Program-made: the position numbers and the translations under genes
Source of the DNA: Lachnospiraceae bacterium
GTDB taxonomy: Bacteria > Bacillota_A > Clostridia > Lachnospirales > Lachnospiraceae
Direction: 5' to 3'
Assembly (NCBI GenBank): GCA_017540915.1
Contig: JAFYAD010000193.1
Location: 1 to 24,335 of the forward strand
Length of the DNA stretch: 24,335 nucleotides
Shown here: piece after piece, positions 8,568-14,981 of the stretch
Layout: each line of letters begins with the position of its first letter
Numbering within the stretch: the stretch's first letter is position 1
The notes under the pieces: generated by a model
The model's input: only the letters and a program-made list of their open reading frames with translations
Told to the model about the DNA's origin: nothing
The model's database searches: none

Positions 8568-9860
8568 ATGTATCAATATGTGATAAGGGGAGGGAATCCC
8601 CTGGCAGGCGAGGTTAATATAAGCGGAGCCAAAAATGCGGCCCTTGCTATATTGGCGGCCGCGATCATGACCGATGATACGGTGGTGATCGATAACCTGC
8701 CCAATGTCAGCGATGTAAACGTGCTCATCGATTCCATAGAAGGTATCGGAGCCACGGTTAAACACATCGACAATCATACAGTCTCGATATGCGGAGCTAC
8801 CATATCGAGCGTAGTGGTGGATTATGACGCCATCAAGAAAATGCGCGCTTCTTATTATCTTTTGGGCGCATTGTTAGGTAAATTCAGAAAAGCAAAGGTT
8901 GCGCTTCCGGGAGGCTGCACCATTGGTGCCAGACCGATAGATCTTCACATTAAGGGCTTCAGGGCTCTGGGTGCAACTGTCAATATCGCCGATGGCTGTG
9001 TTGTGGCACAGGCAGCAGGCGGACTTTCGGGAAGCCACATTTATCTTGACAAGGTTTCCGTAGGTGCCACCATCAACATCATGATGGCAGCAGCTTTATC
9101 CGCAGGCAAGACCATCATAGAGAATGCGGCCAAGGAACCCCATGTGGTTGACGTCGCCAACTTCTTAAACTCCATGGGTGCCCGAATCAGGGGCGCAGGT
9201 ACGGATGTTGTGCGTATCATCGGAGTTGAGAAGCTTCACGGCAGCGAATACTCGGTAATACCCGACCAGATTGAGGCCGGTACATATATGTTTGCAGCGG
9301 CAGCCACTAAGGGCGATGTCACTGTCAAGAACGTGATTCCCAAGCACCTGGAGGCTACTACAGCGAAGCTTCTGGAGATCGGATGCGAGATCCATGAATT
9401 TGACGATGCAGTCAGAGTTGTGAGCAAGGGAGGACTTACCCATACACAGGTCACAACCCTTCCATATCCCGGATTTCCCACGGACATGCAGCCGCAGATG
9501 GCGGTACTGCTGGGAATGGCCCAGGGAGTTTCCACCGTTACGGAGAGCATCTTCGAGAATCGTTTCAAATATGTGGGTGAGCTGATCCGCATGGGCGGCA
9601 ATATAAAGGTTGAGGGCAACATAGCCATCATAACAGGAGTCGAGAAATATCAGGGTGCGCGGGTTGCCGTGCCGGATCTCCGTGCCGGAGCCGCGCTCAT
9701 CATAGCAGGTCTTGCCGCCGAGGGCGTCACTGTACTGGATGATATCCAATATATACAGCGCGGTTACGAGGATATAGTGGAGAAATTCAAAAGCCTTGGC
9801 GCCGAGATGGAGCTTGTATGTTCGGATTCTGAAATACGGGCTTTCGCTGAAGCCAGATGA
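8568..9860 (+). CDS. murA: UDP-N-acetylglucosamine 1-carboxyvinyltransferase
   Basis: MurA transfers enolpyruvate from PEP to UDP-GlcNAc, the first committed step of peptidoglycan synthesis and the target of fosfomycin. The 430-residue product is typical in length. It shows the substrate-binding GAKNAA with Lys22 and Asn23, and the loop PGGCTIGARPIDLH with Cys117, the residue fosfomycin alkylates. FPTDMQPQ and IFENRF lie in the second domain, with DLRAGAALI towards the C-terminus. The protein is therefore predicted active and, having Cys rather than Asp, fosfomycin-sensitive at this residue. Clostridia often carry two MurA paralogues, and which one this is cannot be told here. ATG 8568 follows AGGAG (8557-8561), which lies in a potential hairpin. 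A strong terminator follows. Confidence 0.96.
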   Translation: MYQYVIRGGNPLAGEVNISGAKNAALAILAAAIMTDDTVVIDNLPNVSDVNVLIDSIEGIGATVKHIDNHTVSICGATISSVVVDYDAIKKMRASYYLLGALLGKFRKAKVALPGGCTIGARPIDLHIKGFRALGATVNIADGCVVAQAAGGLSGSHIYLDKVSVGATINIMMAAALSAGKTIIENAAKEPHVVDVANFLNSMGARIRGAGTDVVRIIGVEKLHGSEYSVIPDQIEAGTYMFAAAATKGDVTVKNVIPKHLEATTAKLLEIGCEIHEFDDAVRVVSKGGLTHTQVTTLPYPGFPTDMQPQMAVLLGMAQGVSTVTESIFENRFKYVGELIRMGGNIKVEGNIAIITGVEKYQGARVAVPDLRAGAALIIAGLAAEGVTVLDDIQYIQRGYEDIVEKFKSLGAEMELVCSDSEIRAFAEAR

Positions 9861-9881
9861 GCATGATCTTTTGAACTGTAT

Positions 9882-9908
9882 ACGGGTGCATTTTATGCAC
9901 CCGTTTTT
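9882..9908 (+). terminator. Rho-independent terminator after murA
   Basis: Perfect 10-bp stem ACGGGTGCAT (9882-9891) with ATGCACCCGT (9895-9904), TTT loop, and a run of T from 9904 to 9908. It lies 21 bases after the murA stop. Confidence 0.92.
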
Positions 9909-9911
9909 ATC

Positions 9912-9963
9912 ATTTAAAGGCTCCCCCTCTGGGGGGAGCTGTCCGCGAAGCGGACTGAGGGGG
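9912..9963 (+). repeat. GC-rich palindromic intergenic repeat, copy 1, carrying an SD
   Basis: TTTAAAG is followed by stem 1, GCTCCCCC (9920-9927) with GGGGGAGC (9932-9939). Stem 2 is GTCCGC (9941-9946) with GCGGAC (9950-9955) and a GAA loop. Then comes GAGGGGG (9957-9963), which serves as the Shine-Dalgarno of the next gene. CCCCCTC (9923-9929) is the exact complement of that GAGGGGG, so stem 1 and the SD compete for the same C-run. Copy 3 at 10748 has the same layout. Confidence 0.85.
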
Positions 9964-9966
9964 CTT

Positions 9967-10710
9967 ATGAACAAAACAGCACTGATAACCGGCGCATCCC
10001 ACGGCATAGGACGTGCAATAGCGCTGGAACTCGCAAAAAAAGAATACGACCTCTATATAAACGGCAGAACCGACACGGCAGCGCTAAAGGAGGTACGTGA
10101 GAACTGCCTTGCAGTATCAGACAGGATCACGGTGCAGGTTTGTCAGGGCGATGCCGGTGATGAGAATGTCGTGGCGGAAATAGCAGACCGCATTTCACAG
10201 GAAAAGGATTCTGTGGATGTTTTGGTCAATTGTGCGGGAACATCTCATGTGGGTCTTCTGCAGGATATGAGTTTTGAGCAGTGGAAGACTTTGATAAATG
10301 TAAACCTGGACAGTGTGTTTTTGACCTGTAAATACGTTATACCGCTTATGCTGCGGAACAGCTGCGGTGAGGGACGGATACTCAACATCTCATCTGTGTG
10401 GGGCAGCCATGGCGCCTCCTGCGAGTGTGCTTACTCTGCTTCAAAGGGAGGAGTCAACGCGTTTACAAAAGCACTGGCCAGAGAACTTGCACCTTCTCAC
10501 ATTGCGGTAAATGCGCTGAGTCCCGGATTTGTGGACACGCGCATGAACGGCCATCTGTCGGAGGAAGAACGCTCGGACCTGGCAGAAGAGATACCGGCAG
10601 GCCGATTTGCCACGCCGGAGGATGTAGCTCGCCAGGCTGCACTCATCCTGAACAGCGATGTGTATATGACAGGCCAGATCATAACCTTCGACGGCGGGTG
10701 GTATCTGTAA
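9967..10710 (+). CDS. short-chain dehydrogenase/reductase, FabG-like
   Basis: The 247-residue NAD(P)-dependent oxidoreductase has a classical SDR fold. The cofactor motif is TGASHGIG (8-15), followed by NCAGT in the middle, catalytic Ser near 142-143 and YSASK with Tyr156 and Lys160. The ending MTGQIITFDGGW is typical of 3-oxoacyl-ACP reductase relatives. The substrate is unknown: fatty-acid synthesis neighbours are absent, so a FabG role is not shown. The reading frame stays open upstream to 9796, inside murA, but the family N-terminus (NKTALITGASHGIG) and the GAGGGGG site at 9957-9963 fix the start at ATG 9967. That ribosome site belongs to the palindromic repeat. The gene sits behind the murA terminator with no obvious promoter of its own. 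Confidence 0.93.
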   Translation: MNKTALITGASHGIGRAIALELAKKEYDLYINGRTDTAALKEVRENCLAVSDRITVQVCQGDAGDENVVAEIADRISQEKDSVDVLVNCAGTSHVGLLQDMSFEQWKTLINVNLDSVFLTCKYVIPLMLRNSCGEGRILNISSVWGSHGASCECAYSASKGGVNAFTKALARELAPSHIAVNALSPGFVDTRMNGHLSEEERSDLAEEIPAGRFATPEDVARQAALILNSDVYMTGQIITFDGGWYL

Positions 10711-10712
10711 AT

Positions 10713-10743
10713 CCCTCCCCCTGAGGAGGATGTCTCGAAGATC
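10713..10743 (+). repeat. degenerate copy 2 of the palindromic repeat
   Basis: CCTCC (10714-10718) pairs with GGAGG (10725-10729), followed by TGTCTCGAAG where the intact copies have TGTCC-GAA-GG. The second stem is broken by mutation and the 3' G-run is missing, so this copy gives no ribosome site. It lies directly upstream of intact copy 3, so the two look like a tandem insertion or duplication. Confidence 0.6.
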
Positions 10744-10747
10744 AAAT

Positions 10748-10794
10748 TTAAAGCCCTCCCCTCTGGGGAGGGTGTCCCGAAGGGACGGGTGGGG
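10748..10794 (+). repeat. GC-rich palindromic intergenic repeat, copy 3, carrying an SD
   Basis: TTAAAG is followed by stem 1, CCCTCCCC (10754-10761) with GGGGAGGG (10765-10772) and TCT loop. Stem 2 is GTCCC (10774-10778) with GGGAC (10782-10786) and GAA loop. Then GGGTGGGG (10787-10794) sits 2 bases before the next ATG. The left flank (TTTAAAG), GAA loop and 3' G-run match copy 1, while stem bases differ in a compensated way. Confidence 0.85.
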
Positions 10795-10796
10795 TC

Positions 10797-11468
10797 ATGA
10801 GAATAACAATAAAAGACATCAGCAACTGCATACTTACAGAAACACCGGATTTTCTTGCAATAGACAAACCCGCCGGCCTTGCGGTGGAGACGAAAAAGAG
10901 TGGCGAACCCGACCTGATCAGTCTTGTGAAAAAATACCGTTACGAAAGGGGCGAGGATACATACGTGGCTCCGATCCACAGGATAGACCAGGTGGTGAGA
11001 GGTGTATGCCTTGTGGCAAAAAATAAAGAGACTGCGGCATATCTATCGGATGAACTGCAAAACAATCGCATAACCCGTATATACGAGGCACATGTATCCG
11101 GCGTGGTACAGGATGAGAGCGGCGAACTCAGGGATTTGTTATACTTTGATAAAAAGATAAATATCAGCATAGCTGTACCGGAGAAAGAAATCGATAAATA
11201 TCCGAAAGGTACTGTAAAAAAGGCAGTTTTACGTTATACCCGCCTGAGTACGGATGGCGAAAACAGCGTGCTTAAGATCAAGCTTGAGACCGGCCGCCAT
11301 CATCAGATCCGATGCCAGCTGGCTAATGCGGGATATCCCATAACAGGTGATGAAAAATACGGCGGCAAAAAGTCGGATATGCCCGGAATAGAACTCGTGT
11401 CCAAATGTATCTCATTTACCGGCATCGACGGAAAATCTTATAGCATTGTCAGCGCTATAAATGTATAA
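10797..11468 (+). CDS. RluA-family pseudouridine synthase
   Basis: The 223-residue protein isomerises a uridine in rRNA or tRNA to pseudouridine; the target base cannot be told. Family features are FLAIDKPAGLAV near 20-31, the catalytic motif HRIDQVVRGV with Asp near 64, a central IYEAHVSG, and ETGRHHQIRCQLA-GYPI-GD-KYGG near the C-terminus. It lacks the N-terminal S4 domain found in RluC and RluD, so it resembles the short RluA/TruC-like type. The arginine two positions before GV replaces the usual small residue (HRLD-x-x-TSG), a mild departure. The ATG at 10797 follows the GGGTGGGG end of a palindromic repeat, which is its only ribosome-site candidate. Confidence 0.9.
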   Translation: MRITIKDISNCILTETPDFLAIDKPAGLAVETKKSGEPDLISLVKKYRYERGEDTYVAPIHRIDQVVRGVCLVAKNKETAAYLSDELQNNRITRIYEAHVSGVVQDESGELRDLLYFDKKINISIAVPEKEIDKYPKGTVKKAVLRYTRLSTDGENSVLKIKLETGRHHQIRCQLANAGYPITGDEKYGGKKSDMPGIELVSKCISFTGIDGKSYSIVSAINV

Positions 11469-11519
11469 TACCTTTATGAGCTGATGCAGGTTCTGATTTT
11501 TGTATCGGGGGTGATGGTG

Positions 11520-13244
11520 ATGACTAAAACAGTTGCGATTGGTTCACAGGATTACTCAAATCTTATAGAAAACAGATATTTTTATATTGATAAGACATCT
11601 TTTATAAAAGATTGGTGGAATAGTGGCGATTCAGTGACACTCATCACCCGCCCCCGCCGTTTCGGTAAGACCATGACCATGAGCATGCTCAATTATTTCT
11701 TTTCAAAGCGGTATGCGGGCAGAAGTGACCTCTTTGAAGGACTTGATATCTGGAAAGAGGAGAAGTTTAGAGAGCTTCAGGGCACATATCCTGTTATTTT
11801 TGTGACCTTTGCAGGAGTGAAGGGGAAGACATACGCAGATGCAGTGTGCGGGATAAAGAAGCAGATTGTCAATTTGTTTTCGGGTTATTCGTACCTAGGG
11901 ACTTTTGATGGATTGAGTGAAAATGAAAAGACTGCTTTGAATAGAATTTCCGAAGAAATGAAGGATGTGGATGCGGAGTATTCTTTGAACCTTCTTTCGA
12001 CTCTTCTTGAAAAATACTATGGAAAAAAGGTCCTGATCTTCCTCGATGAGTATGACACTCCGCTTCAGGAAGCTTATATTCAGGGGTACTGGGATGAGAT
12101 GACAGCCTTTATCCGTACAATGTTCAATAACACCTTCAAGACCAATCCGTCACTGGAAAGAGCTGTAATGACAGGTATCACAAGGGTCAGCAAGGAGTCG
12201 ATCTTTTCCGATCTCAATAATCTGACCGTTGTAACGACGACCTCGGATAAATATGCTACAGCTTTTGGATTTACGGAAGAAGAAGTGTTTAAGGCTGTTG
12301 AGGAACAGGGTTATGATGACAGTATGAAAGAGAGTGTCAAAAGATGGTATGACGGTTTCACATTTGGAAAACATGCTGACATTTATAATCCCTGGTCGAT
12401 CACATATTTTCTTGATACGGGAAAATTAGACACATATTGGGCCAATACCAGCGGCAACGGGCTTGTGGGACATCTGATCAGTAACGGAAATCCGAGCATC
12501 AAGATGGAATTTGAGAAGCTCCTTAAGGGAGAATGCATAGAGACTGAGATAGATGAACAGATCGTATTCAACTATCTGGATTCCAATGAGGATGCAGTAT
12601 GGAGTCTTTTGCTGGCATCGGGATATTTGAAATGTGTGAAGATAATTCAGGATAAGCCTGAAGATACAGCTATATACAGACTTGTGCTTACCAATTTTGA
12701 AGTAAAGAAGATGTTTGAAAAGATGGTCAGCAGCTGGTTCAAACAGGATAAGTCGTTAAACGAATTCGTCAAAGCCATGTTTAAGGGTGACATCAAGAGT
12801 ATGAATCAATATATGAACAGGGTAGCACTCAACACTTTCAGCTATTTTGACGCGGGTAATAAACCTTCGGAGGAGAGCGAGCCGGAGAAGTTTTATCATG
12901 GCTTTGTACTGGGACTTCTGGTGGATAACGCAAAAAACTACAATCTGAAATCCAACCGTGAGAGCGGCTTTGGAAGATATGATGTGGTGCTGGAGCCTAA
13001 GGACAAAAGCGATATCGCTGTCATAATGGAATTCAAGGTCTACGACAAAGAATACGACGATGAAAACGACCTGTCCGATACAGCCGATAATGCTCTGGCC
13101 CAGATAGAGGAAAAACAGTACGCAGCTGATCTTTTAGCGCAGGGGATCCCGGAGGAGAATATCAGAAAATACGGCTTTGCATTTCGTGGCAAGAAGTGCC
13201 TGATAAAGAGCAAAAATACAGGTGGGCATTTTTGCAATATGTAA
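11520..13244 (+). CDS. AAA-ATPase-like protein with C-terminal PD-(D/E)XK nuclease-like domain
   Basis: The 574-residue protein combines an AAA-ATPase_like domain (PF09820 type) with a C-terminal PD-(D/E)XK domain (PF08011/DUF1703 type). Visible are YFYIDKT near the start, Walker A RPRRFGKTMT with Lys near 50, Walker B VLIFLDEYDTP with Asp near 176, and RWYDGFTFG in the middle. The nuclease-like core is RYDVVLEP followed by VIMEFKV near the C-terminus. The family is abundant, often in many copies per genome, in Clostridia and Bacteroidetes, and its biological role is not established. The frame extends 12 codons upstream, but ATG 11520 is preferred because GGGGGTG (11507-11513) precedes it and homologues start near this residue. 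The 5' part looks more AT-rich than its neighbours, which may mean horizontal transfer. No promoter or terminator was recognised. Confidence 0.88.
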   Translation: MTKTVAIGSQDYSNLIENRYFYIDKTSFIKDWWNSGDSVTLITRPRRFGKTMTMSMLNYFFSKRYAGRSDLFEGLDIWKEEKFRELQGTYPVIFVTFAGVKGKTYADAVCGIKKQIVNLFSGYSYLGTFDGLSENEKTALNRISEEMKDVDAEYSLNLLSTLLEKYYGKKVLIFLDEYDTPLQEAYIQGYWDEMTAFIRTMFNNTFKTNPSLERAVMTGITRVSKESIFSDLNNLTVVTTTSDKYATAFGFTEEEVFKAVEEQGYDDSMKESVKRWYDGFTFGKHADIYNPWSITYFLDTGKLDTYWANTSGNGLVGHLISNGNPSIKMEFEKLLKGECIETEIDEQIVFNYLDSNEDAVWSLLLASGYLKCVKIIQDKPEDTAIYRLVLTNFEVKKMFEKMVSSWFKQDKSLNEFVKAMFKGDIKSMNQYMNRVALNTFSYFDAGNKPSEESEPEKFYHGFVLGLLVDNAKNYNLKSNRESGFGRYDVVLEPKDKSDIAVIMEFKVYDKEYDDENDLSDTADNALAQIEEKQYAADLLAQGIPEENIRKYGFAFRGKKCLIKSKNTGGHFCNM

Positions 13245-13309
13245 AACAGCAGCTCTCTTGCTTGTATGAACACAAAAACAACAAAACACACAAAAATTCA
13301 TTTTTTTCC

Positions 13310-13338
13310 TTGAAATTTTTGTGGAATTTTTATATAAT
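13310..13338 (+). promoter_or_regulatory. sigma-A type promoter of hpf
   Basis: TTGAAA (13310-13315) and TATAAT (13333-13338) are exactly 17 bases apart. The transcript would start near 13345, giving a leader of about 42 bases to the hpf ATG. The preceding 13245-13309 is A-rich with no gene seen. Confidence 0.82.
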
Positions 13339-13386
13339 GTCGTTACTGGTGAATACGCCAAGTTTATTACAAAGGAGATAATGCCT

Positions 13387-13914
13387 ATGAATATTATCAT
13401 CAGCGGCAAAAACATCGATATCACCAAAGGACTTAAGGAAGCCGTGGAGGAAAAGCTTTCAAAGCTTGAAAAATACTTCCTTCCGGACACGGATGTGAAT
13501 GTTACTCTCTCGGTTGAAAAGCTCAACCAGACCATAGAGGTTACGATTCCTGTTAAGGGCAGCATCATCAGAGCCGAGCAGACCAGCGACGACATGTATG
13601 TTACCATAGATCTGGTTGTTGATATTATCGATGCACAGATGAAGAAATACAGACAGAAGCTCGTTACCAAGCAGCAGGCTTCAGAGAGCTTCAAGAAGGA
13701 GTACATTGATGAGGAATCTGTCGATGACACGGAGATCCCGATAGTGCGTACCAAGAAATTCGGTATCAAGCCGATGTTTCCCGAGGACGCATGTGTTGAG
13801 ATGGAGATGCTCGGCCACAGCTTTTTCGTATTTTCCAATGCGGAGACCGGTCAGGTTAACGTGGTATACAAACGTAAGGACGGCAAATTCGGTTTGATAG
13901 AGCCGGAGTTCTGA
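13387..13914 (+). CDS. hpf: ribosome hibernation promoting factor, long form
   Basis: Long HPF binds the small ribosomal subunit and joins two 70S ribosomes into inactive 100S dimers when growth slows. The product is 175 residues. The N-terminal domain (about 1-100) opens MNIIISGKNIDITKGLKEAV. The C-terminal dimerisation domain (about 118-175) contains IVRTKKFGIKPM and ends near VVYKRKDGKFGLIEP. Both are typical of the Firmicutes long form. ATG 13387 is chosen over ATG 13381 because AAAGGAG (13371-13377) sits 9 bases before the former and only 3 before the latter. Open frame further upstream falls in the promoter and cannot be translated. The gene is a single transcription unit with its own promoter and terminator. 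Confidence 0.96.
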   Translation: MNIIISGKNIDITKGLKEAVEEKLSKLEKYFLPDTDVNVTLSVEKLNQTIEVTIPVKGSIIRAEQTSDDMYVTIDLVVDIIDAQMKKYRQKLVTKQQASESFKKEYIDEESVDDTEIPIVRTKKFGIKPMFPEDACVEMEMLGHSFFVFSNAETGQVNVVYKRKDGKFGLIEPEF

Positions 13915-13971
13915 GTTTGTCTTTTGGAGTCAGGTAATTTTTTGTAATTTAGGGTATATATTATTGGGGGT

Positions 13972-14001
13972 AAAAGCACCGGTTTCAAAGCCGGTGCTTT
14001 T
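13972..14001 (+). terminator. Rho-independent terminator after hpf
   Basis: Perfect 11-bp stem AAAAGCACCGG (13972-13982) with CCGGTGCTTTT (13991-14001), 8-base loop. The T-run forms the 3' end of the stem. Confidence 0.88.
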
Positions 14002-14083
14002 GTGTTAAGACAGGAAAAGTCGAAAAAATGCAGGTTGAAAAATGTCGCTTTCCATGCGACCATTCGCGTAAAGGTTTTTAATA

Positions 14084-14140
14084 TACTTACCTCATAACAA
14101 ATAAAGAGCAGCCGTTCACCGGCAGAAAGCGAGGTAGGTA
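14084..14140 (+). promoter_or_regulatory. possible SD-sequestering helix upstream of the VWA gene
   Basis: TACTTACCTC (14084-14093) pairs over 10 bp, with one G-U, with GAGGTAGGTA (14131-14140), which holds the gene's Shine-Dalgarno. The enclosed loop has a small hairpin, GCCG (14111-14114) with CGGC (14120-14123). It works only if transcription starts upstream of 14084. A -10-like TATACT at 14082-14087 without a good -35 would start transcription too late. Confidence 0.35.
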
Positions 14141-14142
14141 TT

Positions 14143-14817
14143 ATGAAGAAGGGTTTAACAGAGATAATCTTTATTTTGGATCGCAGCGGTTCCATGTCAG
14201 GTCTTGAAGCAGACACCATCGGGGGATACAACTCCATGCTGGACAAGCAGAAAAAGGAAGAGGGAGAGGCGTTGATCTCAACAGTTCTATTTGACGACAG
14301 GACAGAGATCCTGCATGACAGAAAGGATCTCAAGGCTGTGGAAAATATCACCGAAAAGGAATATTTCGTCAGGGGCTGCACGGCTCTTTTGGATGCGGTG
14401 GGCGGAGCGATCCACCATATCAGCCGGATCCAGAAGGAACTTCCGGAAGACGAAAAGCCGGAAAAGACTTTGTTCATCATCACAACCGACGGTATGGAGA
14501 ACGCCAGCAAAGAGTACTCATACGATAAAGTTAAAAAGATGGTGGAGAAGAAGAAAAAGAAGAACCACTGGGAGTTCGTGTTCCTGGGAGCCAACATTGA
14601 TGCGGTTACAGTTGCAGGTCGATTTGGCGTATCTGCAAACAGGGCGGTACGGTATGAGTGCGACAGTGAGGGCACGGCCCTAAACTTCAATGTGATGTCC
14701 AAGATGGTGAGCTGCGCAAGAGCCTGCGGCAGTGCAAAGGCTATGGAGGAGGCATTTGACAGTGATGAGATGCTCGCGCCAATCCAGGCGGATTACAAGA
14801 AGCGCCACAGGGCTTGA
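14143..14817 (+). CDS. von Willebrand factor A domain protein (TerY-like)
   Basis: The 224-residue protein is essentially one VWA domain with a complete metal-ion-dependent adhesion site: DRSGS with Asp13, Ser15 and Ser17, Thr near 80 (GCTALLD), and Asp near 116 (TTDGMEN). It starts KKGLTEIIFILDRSGSM, like the TerY-type intracellular VWA proteins found with stress-response and phosphorylation genes. It has no signal peptide or membrane segment, so it should be cytoplasmic and act by metal-dependent protein binding. The partner is unknown. A Lys-rich stretch lies near 130-140. GAGGTAGG (14131-14138) precedes ATG 14143. The next gene downstream encodes a macro-domain protein, a neighbour that may be functionally linked. 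No kinase, phosphatase or TerD gene is in the window. Confidence 0.88.
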   Translation: MKKGLTEIIFILDRSGSMSGLEADTIGGYNSMLDKQKKEEGEALISTVLFDDRTEILHDRKDLKAVENITEKEYFVRGCTALLDAVGGAIHHISRIQKELPEDEKPEKTLFIITTDGMENASKEYSYDKVKKMVEKKKKKNHWEFVFLGANIDAVTVAGRFGVSANRAVRYECDSEGTALNFNVMSKMVSCARACGSAKAMEEAFDSDEMLAPIQADYKKRHRA

Positions 14818-14823
14818 TCACAC

Positions 14824-14847
14824 ATGACCATGGCAGGTGGTCGTTTT
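14824..14847 (+). terminator. weak terminator candidate after the VWA gene
   Basis: GACCA (14826-14830) pairs with TGGTC (14838-14842), extendable by a T-G and an A-T pair, and is followed by GTTTT. The stem is short. The larger dyad at 14871-14913 may also stop transcription. Confidence 0.35.
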
Positions 14848-14870
14848 CAAAGAATTTTTCGGGGATAATC

Positions 14871-14913
14871 AGTTTCGGCAAAGCAACAATAATCTGTTGA
14901 TTTTGCCGAAACT
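14871..14913 (+). promoter_or_regulatory. large inverted repeat over the macro gene promoter (operator or terminator)
   Basis: AGTTTCGGCAAA (14871-14882) is the exact 12-base inverse complement of 14902-14913. Inside it CAACA (14884-14888) pairs with TGTTG (14895-14899) around a 6-base loop. The dyad covers the -35 of the promoter below. It could be an operator for a dimeric repressor, or a terminator for the VWA transcript since TTGTTTAT follows it. Confidence 0.75.
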
Positions 14914-14924
14914 TTGTTTATAAT
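14897..14924 (+). promoter_or_regulatory. promoter of the macro-domain gene
   Basis: TTGATT (14897-14902) and TATAAT (14919-14924) are 16 bases apart. The -35 lies within the right half of the inverted repeat, so a protein bound there would block RNA polymerase. Confidence 0.6.
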
Positions 14925-14981
14925 ACGGTTATAGGACACTCAGAGTGACGATATGAACTTAAAGATTGTGGGGAGATTAAT

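Noticed and set aside
8224..8777. Minus-strand frames rich in Cys-Leu-Phe or Cys-Ser-Val triplets
   Set aside because: They are the complement of the Glu-Gln-Thr microsatellite, not a cysteine-rich protein.
9796..9966. 57-codon N-terminal extension of the SDR gene
   Set aside because: It would overlap murA and read through its terminator and a palindromic repeat. SDR proteins of this type begin at the residue encoded at 9967.
9165..10007. 280-codon minus-strand open frame opposite murA
   Set aside because: Antisense shadow of murA running through the terminator and repeat, with no recognisable motif.
9912..10796. CRISPR-like array from the GC-rich repeats
   Set aside because: There are only three diverged copies, two of them flanking a whole gene, with no regular spacers.
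13321..13386. Upstream GTG start for hpf
   Set aside because: It lies between the -35 and -10 of the hpf promoter, upstream of the transcription start.
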